A stretch of 15,314 bases of DNA from NCBI GenBank assembly GCA_964567745.1, contig CAZMNY010000072.1, forward strand, positions 1 through 15,314. The letters run 5' to 3'. The notes under the pieces were generated by a model. The model saw only the letters and a program-made list of their open reading frames with translations. It was not told the DNA's origin and ran no database searches. Shown here piece after piece: positions 1-7,605 of the stretch (within the stretch, counting starts at the first letter, position 1; each line of letters opens with the position of its first letter). The DNA is from CAZMNY01 sp964567745. Its GTDB lineage: Bacteria > Planctomycetota > Planctomycetia > Pirellulales > Pirellulaceae. Made by a program: the position numbers and the translations under genes.

Positions 1-247
1 AAGTACCGGACACAGTGCCGGAAAGGTTCGTGATATGGACAACTCTAAACGGGCAGGAAGCGAGAAATCGCGGAGACTGCCAAGAGATCGTGCCTACGTC
101 GCACCCACACACTTGCAAAGTGCGTTGGAACGGATACGGCAGGCGAAGTGTCTGCGCGTCACTACCTGAGGTAGGAGCCCAGTGCGGTAGTTCCGCTCGC
201 TGGGATCTGCGCAGGGGGTGCCGGGTAATCGGCGTTCCTACCGCGAC
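1..247 (+). mobile_element. Group II intron 3' part with internally deleted RT ORF
   Basis: This is a group II intron remnant cut by the left window edge. Reading from base 2, the frame gives the N-terminal region typical of intron-encoded reverse transcriptases of this group (NSKRAGSEKSRRLPRDRAYV, then APTHLQSALERIRQA, ending near 142). It then jumps directly to the C-terminal tail KCLRVTT and a TGA stop at 167-169, so the whole polymerase and maturase core is missing. Domains V and VI follow immediately. The proposed intron end at 247 is AC, fitting the usual AY end, and lies 7 nt after the bulged A at 240. The family match is from memory of RT sequences. The deletion is inferred from the adjacency of the N- and C-terminal motifs. 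No 5' intron domains are visible because the window starts here. Confidence 0.72.
170..247 (+). ncRNA. Group II intron domains V and VI (copy 1)
   Basis: Domain V is 175-207. It starts with GAGCC, containing the AGC catalytic triad, and ends with GGGATC. Its upper stem is GCGG/CCGC, with a two-base CG bulge on the 3' strand. Domain VI follows, with a GTAA (GNRA) tetraloop at 225-228 on a GCCGG/TCGGC stem. The outer stem carries a TA bulge at 239-240, so A240 would be the branch-point adenosine, eighth from the proposed 3' end. One A-C mismatch (213 with 242) weakens the outer stem compared with copy 2. The bulged A position and the AY end match established group II architecture. Confidence 0.8.
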
Positions 248-459
248 GGTGCGAAATCTGAGTTTTCAAAGAGCAAACGCGTCGTTCGAATATTTTCACC
301 CTACGGGGAACTGGTTACAATTGTTGGAGACGCACGAATCAGAAGTCTCGCACCTGCCAACGAGCATTAGCGAACTCACAAGCGTTTGGGCTCGCATCCA
401 AGACGGGATGATCCCGCCGGGTTTCCTGGTCGATGAAGACGTACTCCCCGAAGGTCGCC

Positions 460-2805
460 ATGACCAAATCCCCACCACCACCTATCCCCCACCGCACCAT
501 TCCATCTGTGTTCCTCTCGATCGTTCTTCTCGCAGGCATGGCGTGCGCAGATTCCCCCGTGGCCGACGATTCCACTCACGTTGAATTTTTCGAAACGATG
601 ATCCGACCCCTGCTGGTAAAGCGCTGTTACGAATGCCACAGCGTCGATTCGAAGCCTTTGAAAGCCGGTCTCCGGCTGGACAGCAAATCCGCCATGCTGA
701 AGGGCGGCGATTCCGGGCCAGCAATCGTGCCAGGCAAACCGGACGACAGCCTGCTGATTGAGTCGGTGCGCTACGAGTCCAACGAAATGCCACCCAACGA
801 AAAGCTTGGCGATGCGCAAATCGCAGCACTCACGAAGTGGGTGGAACTGGGCGCGCCGTGGCCGCAGGAAATATCGCCCTCCGTAAATTCGGCAGAAAAA
901 GGGTACGACTGGGACAAAGCCGCAGAACACTGGGCGTTCCAACCCGTTCGAAAGGTGATGCCGCCCGCCGCTGACGACAATCCGAATCAACACCCGATCG
1001 ATCTGTTTATCACGGCCCGCCTCCAGGAAAAAGGCCTGATACAGAATGCGCCGGCACAGGCCATTGTCTTTGTGAGGCGTGCCTTCTTCGATCTGATCGG
1101 GCTGCCGCCGACTCATGATGAGCTTCAACATTGGGTACAACGGTTGCGTGCAGACAAGCACTTGAATGATGCAGCCGTCGCCCAACTCATCGATTCGTTG
1201 CTGCAACGTCCGCAATATGGAGAACGCTGGGGGCGACACTGGCTGGACGTCGCTCGCTACAGCGATATCGGAGGATGGACGCAGGACAACAAGCCTCATC
1301 CGAGTTCATGGCAGTATCGAGACTGGGTGGTCGATGCCTTTAACGCAGACATGCCGTATGACGATTTTGTCCGCTGTCAGATCGTGGGCGACAAGATCGA
1401 TAGACAGTCAGCGGCCGGAACGGGGTTCTTCGCTCTTGGTCCAACGTATGCGTCCGATGGCGGTGATCCGGAAAGTATCGCGCAGGCCAAAGGAGAAACA
1501 CTGGATGACCGAGTCGATACATTCTCCCGCGCATTTCTGGGTTTAACCGTCGCCTGCGCACGATGCCACGATCATAAATTCGACCCGATTCCTCAGCAGG
1601 ATTATTACTCCGTCGCCGGCATCTTCAACAACGCGCGCGAAGGCGAAACACCACTGGCTGACGACAACGTTGTCGCAGCTTATCACCAGGCCAGAAAACC
1701 GATCTACGATCTGCATCATCAGATCGGAAAGACGCGAACGAAAGCCGCGCAGGAGAAACGGCCTGTTTCAGCACCGGAACAGGAACAGATCAAGGCGTGG
1801 CAGAAGGAGATCGAAAAACTCGAATCAAAGTCACCGCCCAAGTTTGCGTTCGCGCACACTCTTCACGATTCAGGCAGCAACGACATGCATGTCGCGCTGC
1901 GTGGTAACCCGTTGAAGAAGGGGCCGTTGGCACCACGTCGCTTTCTGCGGATCTTGGCCGGTGAAGAACGGCCGCACTTCAACGAAGGCAGTGGGCGCAC
2001 ACAACTGGCCGACGCGGTGACTGATCCGAAGAATCCGTTAACGCCTCGAGTCCTCGTCAACCGGATCTGGCTGAATCACTTCGGCCGAGCCCTGGTGCGA
2101 ACTCCCAACAACTTTGGCATGCTGGGGGAACAGCCGACCCATCCGGAACTGCTGGACTGGCTGTCGACGACGTTTGTCGAATCCGGCTGGTCGATCAAGG
2201 CGTTGCACCGGACCATCATGACGTCGGCCGCGTATCGCAGCAGCAGTGCCTTCGACCAGGACTCTTTCGACCTCGATGGCGACAATCGAACGATTTGGCG
2301 AATGAACCCGCGACGGATGGTCGTCGAAACGTGGCGAGATTCTCTGCTGGCGGTCACCGGCGAGTTGGACTCTGCGATCGGCGGTCCTTCCATCGACAAC
2401 ATCGTGGGCAGTAATCGTCGCACTCTGTACGCGAAAGTCAGCCGCAACGATCCTCAGCGATCGGACGAGTTCCTGCGACTGTTCGACTTTCCGATCCCAC
2501 GAGCCAGCAGCGGCAAACGAACGACAAACGTCATCCCTCAGCAGTTTCTGTTCATGATGAACAGCCAATTCATGCTCGACAGGGCAAGAGCACTGGCGGA
2601 TCGATGTCAGAAAACTGAGGATCAGCAGCAGGGGCAAATCGAACAGGCTTATAGGCTGCTTTACGGTCGACAACCCACCGAACGAGAACTGCAGACAGCG
2701 GCCAGGTACCTCCAATCTCAGTCATCACCTGACGGCGAACTGAATCGCTGGCAACAGTACTGTCAGGTCCTGCTGAGTTCGAATGAGTTTATGTTTATTC
2801 GGTAA
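460..2805 (+). CDS. Planctomycete cytochrome c (PSCyt1)-DUF1549-DUF1553 protein
   Basis: This is an exported protein of 781 residues. An N-terminal hydrophobic signal (about residues 12-29) precedes a planctomycete-type cytochrome domain with a haem-binding CYECH at 56-60 (FFETMIRPLLVKRCYECHS). DUF1549 follows (WAFQPVR, then FDLIGLPPT and YGERWGRHWLDVARYSD). A second CxxCH lies in CARCHDHKFDPI at 366-377, and a charged helical stretch follows at roughly 420-460. DUF1553 closes the protein (PLTPRVLVNRIWLNHFGRAL, FDFPIPRASSGKRTTNVIPQ). I chose the ATG at 460 because GAAGG lies 5 nt upstream; an in-frame ATG at 433 has no such site. The biochemical role of these domains is not firmly established. 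They occur in large numbers in Planctomycetes and pair with DUF1501 genes, as here, and are thought to act in exported redox or polysaccharide-related metabolism. Confidence 0.93.
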   Translation: MTKSPPPPIPHRTIPSVFLSIVLLAGMACADSPVADDSTHVEFFETMIRPLLVKRCYECHSVDSKPLKAGLRLDSKSAMLKGGDSGPAIVPGKPDDSLLIESVRYESNEMPPNEKLGDAQIAALTKWVELGAPWPQEISPSVNSAEKGYDWDKAAEHWAFQPVRKVMPPAADDNPNQHPIDLFITARLQEKGLIQNAPAQAIVFVRRAFFDLIGLPPTHDELQHWVQRLRADKHLNDAAVAQLIDSLLQRPQYGERWGRHWLDVARYSDIGGWTQDNKPHPSSWQYRDWVVDAFNADMPYDDFVRCQIVGDKIDRQSAAGTGFFALGPTYASDGGDPESIAQAKGETLDDRVDTFSRAFLGLTVACARCHDHKFDPIPQQDYYSVAGIFNNAREGETPLADDNVVAAYHQARKPIYDLHHQIGKTRTKAAQEKRPVSAPEQEQIKAWQKEIEKLESKSPPKFAFAHTLHDSGSNDMHVALRGNPLKKGPLAPRRFLRILAGEERPHFNEGSGRTQLADAVTDPKNPLTPRVLVNRIWLNHFGRALVRTPNNFGMLGEQPTHPELLDWLSTTFVESGWSIKALHRTIMTSAAYRSSSAFDQDSFDLDGDNRTIWRMNPRRMVVETWRDSLLAVTGELDSAIGGPSIDNIVGSNRRTLYAKVSRNDPQRSDEFLRLFDFPIPRASSGKRTTNVIPQQFLFMMNSQFMLDRARALADRCQKTEDQQQGQIEQAYRLLYGRQPTERELQTAARYLQSQSSPDGELNRWQQYCQVLLSSNEFMFIR

Positions 2806-2849
2806 CCAATCGCCACCAAGCGACTTCCATGATCAATCGGAACTAGCTC

Positions 2850-4271
<1,422 letters not shown>

Positions 4272-4334
4272 ACCCAACGTGACAAAGAAAAATTCACCAA
4301 CCATCTTATTTCTTCAAACAAGTTAGTTGTCTTC

Positions 4335-5042
4335 ATGAGAAAATTCATCGTCCCGCTGATTCTGTTTTCATTTGCACTCACTAGTGGCGTGCAGGGCGAA
4401 GAATCCTCGCACCTGTTCATTCTCTCCGGCCAGTCCAACATGGCGGGACTCGACCCGGACGAGTCGTTTACGCCAGCGGTTCAGAGTGAGTTTGGCAAGA
4501 AGAACGTGATCGTCGTCAAGGATGCCGTCGGCGGGCAGCCCATTCGACGCTGGTTTAAGGACTGGAAACCGGCCAAAGGCACTGCCCCGAAGGGAAATGG
4601 TGATTTGTACGATCGTCTAATGGCCAAGGTCACGCAGGCGACCAAAGACAAAACACTCACCTCGGTTACATTTCTTTGGATGCAGGGCGAACGTGACGCG
4701 AATGAAAAACACGGAAACGTTTACGAGTCCAGCCTGAAGGGACTGTTCGCTCAGATGCAAAAGGACCTGAAACGCGACGACATGAATGTCGTCATTGGTC
4801 GGCTGAGTGACTTCGACATGAAGAACCAGCGATACGCACACTGGACCATGGTGCGAGATATCCAGGTCAAAATTGCAGAAAGCCATCCACGTGGGGCATG
4901 GGTCGACACTGACGACCTGAACGACGGTCTAAACCGCAGGGGCAAACCAATCAAGAACGACCTGCATTATTCGGAAGTTGGTTACAAGACTTTCGGAAAA
5001 CGACTGGCGCAACAGGCCATTCAACTGATCGGAAAAAATTGA
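4335..5042 (+). CDS. SASA-type carbohydrate acetylesterase (sialate O-acetylesterase-like, CE6-like)
   Basis: This secreted esterase has 235 residues. The signal peptide is MRKFIVPLILFSFALTSGVQG. The SGNH-like blocks are visible: SGQSNMAG with nucleophile Ser34, WMQGERDA at 115-122 (block with Gly and Glu), and DLHYSEVGY from 209, with Asp209 and His211 as the likely acid-base pair. The fold and blocks match the SASA/DUF303 family, which removes O-acetyl groups from sugars. The true substrate (xylan, sialate-like or other acetylated glycan) cannot be read from sequence. It lies 63 bases downstream of the DUF1501 gene on the same strand. No clear ribosome binding site precedes the ATG (the leader is AT-rich), so translation or promoter use may differ from the two genes before it. 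Confidence 0.88.
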   Translation: MRKFIVPLILFSFALTSGVQGEESSHLFILSGQSNMAGLDPDESFTPAVQSEFGKKNVIVVKDAVGGQPIRRWFKDWKPAKGTAPKGNGDLYDRLMAKVTQATKDKTLTSVTFLWMQGERDANEKHGNVYESSLKGLFAQMQKDLKRDDMNVVIGRLSDFDMKNQRYAHWTMVRDIQVKIAESHPRGAWVDTDDLNDGLNRRGKPIKNDLHYSEVGYKTFGKRLAQQAIQLIGKN

Positions 5043-5361
5043 GGAACAGGTCACAGGCTCCTCCACCCGCCTCTCCAGAGACGCTCAGGCAAACCCAAAT
5101 TCAAAGATAACGACTGTACTGGACCACCGACGTTTGCTGAACTGGGTCACCGACCTTTGCGCACTGCCATGTTGGCGAGGTTGTTCGCGACATCGTCGCT
5201 TCTGCTTTAGCGTCAATTAGAACTTCCCACTGCGTTTGAACCTACTCGCTCAACACAATAGTTTTCATTTGCAGATCGCGTACGGTCAAAAAACTCCGTC
5301 GAACTCAAAACGCCGTGAATAAGGGCCTTATGGCTTCCTGGAATTCCTGCATTTCAACTGC
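5043..5361. other. Intergenic region without a convincing gene
   Basis: About 320 bases lie between the esterase and the transposon/intron remnants. The only structure I see is the pair of 19-bp near-repeats at 5119-5160, annotated separately. No reading frame carries recognisable protein similarity, and no Rho-independent terminator follows the esterase stop. It probably consists of degraded mobile-element DNA. Confidence 0.5.
5119..5160. repeat. Two tandem 19-bp repeats, possibly IS21-like terminal repeats
   Basis: CTGGACCACCGACGTTTGC (5119-5137) and CTGGGTCACCGACCTTTGC (5142-5160) match at 16 of 19 positions with a 23-bp period. IS21-family elements carry multiple short repeats of about this kind at their ends, bound by the transposase. 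No istA or istB coding remains are visible, so this would be an orphan end. The family assignment is inference from architecture only. Confidence 0.4.
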
Positions 5362-5409
5362 TTGTTTTCATCCATCGGCACCGGATACTGGCCGATTTCG
5401 GCACCGAAC

Positions 5410-5499
5410 ATGCCCTCTCTCCTCCAACCATGGTATTTGTTGCTTACCGCACTCTGCGGCCTCGTGAACCAGCGTCAGCAACAGATCATCGTGTACCTT
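5410..5499 (+). pseudogene. N-terminal 30 codons of a DDE transposase (fragment)
   Basis: The frame starting at the ATG at 5410 reads MPSLLQPWYLLL and continues to QQQIIVYL. It aligns without gaps to the first 30 residues of the transposase at 14432 (MSFVFQPWQLCL to QQKVIEYL), with 13 of 30 identical, including QPW, N, QQ and the closing YL. The similarity stops abruptly at YL, where reverse transcriptase sequence takes over in the same frame. It is therefore a truncated relic of a related but distinct IS element, and its upstream bases do not match those before the 14432 copy. I see nothing of the DDE catalytic part. Confidence 0.65.
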
Positions 5500-5996
5500 C
5501 ACTACGTGTTCGATCTATGGGCCAATCAATGGCGAAAGCGACATGCACGCGGCGACGTTGCCATCGTGCGATTCGCGGACGACATCGTGATGGGCTTCGA
5601 GCATCGATCGGATGCTGAGCGGTTTCATGAGGATTTGCGGAAACGTTTCTACGAGTTCGCGCCGGAATTTCACCCCGACAAGACACGACTGATTGAGTTT
5701 GGGCGGCACGCCGCTGCAAACCGCAAGCGTCGTGGCGAGGGGAATCCAGAATCCTTCGACTTCCTTGGATTCACACATGTGTGTGATCGTTCAAGGAAGG
5801 GACGGTTCATCGTGCTTCGGCAAACGATCGCAAAGCGAATGCAAGCGAAACTCTCCGAGCTCAAACTTGAACTCAGGAGACGGAGCCAGCGACACCGGAT
5901 CACTGGAGAGCGGATGAACCGATTGGCTGCGAAGTGGCTCCACCTGTGCGCATCCTTCATCCTTATCCCGAACAGCGACTGCGCGCCATCACCTTA
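5494..5996 (+). pseudogene. Group II intron reverse transcriptase/maturase fragment, frameshifted
   Basis: This is the C-terminal part of an intron-encoded reverse transcriptase. It begins at YLHYVFDLW, shortly after the usual LLAN block, then shows VRFADD (5569-5583), the catalytic motif with Phe in place of the common Tyr. HPDKTRLIEFGRHAA and FDFLGFTHVC follow. After KLSELKLELRRRSQRHR a stretch of roughly 50 residues usually found in the family appears to be missing, including the GWLxxVxxGxxxYxxxP-type thumb region. Near 5938-5942 the frame shifts: the next frame reads PPVRILHPYPEQRLRAITL, the normal tail of these proteins. The polymerase N-terminal half is also gone, so no active enzyme can be made. 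The open frame runs from 5362 as a transposase-RT chimera by chance of truncation. It is followed directly by intron domain V. Confidence 0.88.
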
Positions 5997-6074
5997 GGTA
6001 GGAGCCTTGTGCGGTAGTTCCGCTCGCAGGGATCTGCGCGGGGGGCGCTGGGCAACCAGCGTCCCTACCGCCAC
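5997..6074 (+). ncRNA. Group II intron domains V and VI (copy 2)
   Basis: Domain V is 6002-6034 (GAGCC at its start with the AGC triad, GGGATC at its end). Domain VI has a GCAA tetraloop on a CGCTGG/CCAGCG stem, a continuous outer helix of six G facing T, CCC and CC, and a TA bulge at 6066-6067. A6067 is the expected branch point, 7 nt before an AC end at 6074. It matches copy 1 at 63 of 73 aligned bases, and almost every difference preserves a base pair. Its position right after the RT tail is where domains V-VI belong. Together with 5494-5996 this forms a 5'-truncated intron. Confidence 0.83.
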
Positions 6075-6295
6075 CGAATGACTCTCCAGCCTGAAGGCCG
6101 CGCGCCGATGCGCCGCATCTGAACCACTCCAGGTACCAATCGCCACACCTTGCTGCGCCAAAACGTTGACATAACCGGTTGTCGTGATTTCCTGCGATGT
6201 GCGCGCAGGATAGGGACCGCGGTTAGGTATTTGTAGTGGCAGTCGTAGGCAGACGGCCTTGGCACAATTTGGTTTAGCGAATGGAAGGAAACATC

Positions 6296-6580
6296 ATGAT
6301 CGTTTTCAATTACCTGGGTCTGGGAATGTTGGTCTTGGCCATGTTAATCGGCTACGGAATTCAAGGGATGGCGGGCAACGTCGACGAGTCGGGGAAACTC
6401 GTAGCAGCCTATACTGTCTTGGTTTGCGCGTGCCTCATCGACTTGGCTTACCGCTGGCGACATCCTGACGGCAATGCCAGCCGGTTTCTAATGCCTTCCC
6501 AAGGCGGCCATGTGATGTTTCTCCCGGTCTGGGTCTGCTCCGCGCTTTTCGCGATCAATACATTTCTCGAAATCGTCTGA
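6296..6580 (+). CDS. Small three-helix membrane protein, unknown function
   Basis: This is a 94-residue protein that I do not recognise. Three hydrophobic segments are visible: about residues 2-26 (NYLGLGMLVLAMLIGYG), 36-53 (AAYTVLVCACLIDLAY) and 74-94 (VWVCSALFAINTF). A short charged loop with YRWRHPDGN lies between the second and third. It is therefore probably an inner-membrane protein. I chose the ATG at 6296 because the strong site GGAAGGAA (6283-6290) lies 5 nt upstream; the in-frame ATG at 6281 overlaps that site. It stands alone between the intron remnant and the repeat protein, 78 bases before the latter and on the same strand. Confidence 0.7.
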   Translation: MIVFNYLGLGMLVLAMLIGYGIQGMAGNVDESGKLVAAYTVLVCACLIDLAYRWRHPDGNASRFLMPSQGGHVMFLPVWVCSALFAINTFLEIV

Positions 6581-6658
6581 ACTCGCCGCGCAGAATACTC
6601 GACGGTTTCCGGTAATCACTGTGGACACGTAAGAAATCACCATCACAGGAGCACTCCA

Positions 6659-7355
6659 ATGTTTCGCACCCTTGCAACCCTCTGCATCTTGTTCGCACTC
6701 AGTTCCAACGTATTCGCTCAAACTAAGTACGCCTATCGCTACCCAACCGCCAAGAAAAGAATACAGGTAGGCGGCGTGACTCACTTAGGCGGCGCTCGAC
6801 CCTACACCCCGAATCGCGGAGCGACACGCGGTCAAGTCGGCGCGGTGACGTACTTGAATGGCGTTCGTCCTTACACGCCCAATCGCGGCGCTACTCGCGG
6901 TCAAGTTGGCGCGGTGACCTACTTGAATGGCGCCCGTCCTTACACGCCAAATCGCGGCGCGACACGCGGTCAAGTCGGCGCGGTGACGTACTTGANNNNN
7001 NNNNNNNNNNNNNNNNNNNNNNNNNNNNNNNNNNNNNNNNNNNNNNNNNNNNNNNNNNNNNNNNNNNNNNNNNNNNNNNNNNNNNNNNNNNNNNNGCGGT
7101 CAAGTCGGCGCGGTGACGTACTTGAATGGCGTTCGTCCCTACACGCCAAATCGCGGCGCGACACGCGGTCAAGTCGGCGCGGTGACGTACTTGAATGGCG
7201 TTCGTCCCTACACGCCAAACCGTGGCGCGACACGCGGTCAAGTTGGCGGCGTTACTTATCTGGGCCGTGGTCCGACGGGTTATCGTCAGCCCCAGTACCG
7301 AATAGGCACGCAACGAGGCTATGTCCAACCCTATCGCGGCATCGCTCGGCCCTGA
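6659..7355 (+). CDS. Secreted protein of 23-residue tandem repeats (interrupted by assembly gap)
   Basis: The start at 6659 has AGGAG 6 nt upstream and a clean signal peptide (MFRTLATLCILFALSSNVFA, then QTKYAYRY). After a degenerate first unit (VGGVTHLGGARPYTPNRGA) come near-identical 23-residue units: VGAVTYLNG, then V or A, then RPYTPNRGATRGQ. The tail after the repeats is VGGVTYLGRGPTGYRQPQY to a TGA at 7355. The 100 N at 6996-7095 interrupt the array, and the frames before and after do not match as displayed. The mismatch comes from the arbitrary gap length, not necessarily from a frameshift. The units are rich in Gly, Arg, Tyr, Asn and Thr and lack Cys, which suggests an extended or beta-rich secreted or envelope protein. 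I recognise no named family. The true number of units is unknown. Confidence 0.8.
6780..7254 (+). repeat. 69-bp tandem repeat array inside a coding region
   Basis: The anchor TCAAG recurs at 6832, 6901 and 6970, and after the gap at 7100, 7169 and 7238, always 69 bases apart on each side. Copies are nearly identical at DNA level, including third codon positions. The displayed distance across the N run is 130, which is not a multiple of 69. A true gap of 39, 108 or 177 bases (39 plus a multiple of 69) would restore both register and reading frame. Confidence 0.92.
6996..7095. other. Assembly gap of 100 N
   Basis: Exactly 100 N, the conventional placeholder for a gap of unknown size, lie inside the 69-bp repeat array. 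Short reads collapse in such repeats, so missing repeat units are the likely cause. Confidence 0.98.
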
Positions 7356-7385
7356 TTTGTCAGCCAGAATCGATTGAGAACAAAT

Positions 7386-7413
7386 GAAAGCCGGTGCCAA
7401 CTCGCCGGCTTTC
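7386..7413 (+). terminator. Intrinsic-like terminator after the repeat protein gene
   Basis: GAAAGCCGG (7386-7394) pairs perfectly with CCGGCTTTC (7405-7413). TG/CG at the loop side may extend the stem by two pairs. It starts 30 bases after the stop at 7355. No long T tract follows (TTTC then TGCATTC), so efficiency is uncertain. It separates the repeat protein from the kinase cluster. Confidence 0.65.
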
Positions 7414-7605
7414 TGCATTCGGTTGGTCTTGTAATGGTCTCGGGTTGTGTGGCTCTAGTTGAAACTACGGACTGGTCTCGGATGTATCTGGGGCATGATG
7501 TGCTACATTTGACCCGTGGCGTCGGACGCTTTGGCAGAATCTCCTGTTTCGTATCCTTTGTCAAAAGCTGATCAATTCGCCTGTTTTGAAGAGCGGAAGA
7601 CTGAG

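Noticed and set aside
170..242. A 73-base element with a 7-bp terminal stem, which could look like a tRNA or a REP/MITE repeat
   Set aside because: No anticodon arm or T-loop is present, and the two hairpins have the domain V and VI layout next to RT coding sequence. The group II intron explains it better.
15..584. A 189-codon open frame at the left edge, + strand
   Set aside because: It crosses the intron domains V-VI and overlaps the start of the cytochrome gene in another frame, without any recognisable domain. The RT remnants read in a different frame.
376..1299. A 307-codon minus-strand frame opposite the cytochrome gene
   Set aside because: It lies opposite the well-supported DUF1549 region and has no recognisable domain, so it is a shadow of the coding strand.
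6166..6195. TTGACA as a -35 box upstream of the small membrane protein
   Set aside because: No acceptable -10 hexamer lies 16-18 bases downstream.
6780..7254. CRISPR-like array
   Set aside because: The 69-bp units are contiguous and coding, without unique spacers, and no cas genes are near.
6891..7418. Long antisense frames through the 69-bp repeat array
   Set aside because: The period is a multiple of three, so absence of stops in one unit opens the frame through the whole array. There is no signal peptide or ribosome binding site on that strand.
7459..7488. TTGAAA followed by ATGTAT as a kinase promoter
   Set aside because: The -10 match is poor and the spacing only fits with a weak hexamer, so I did not annotate it.
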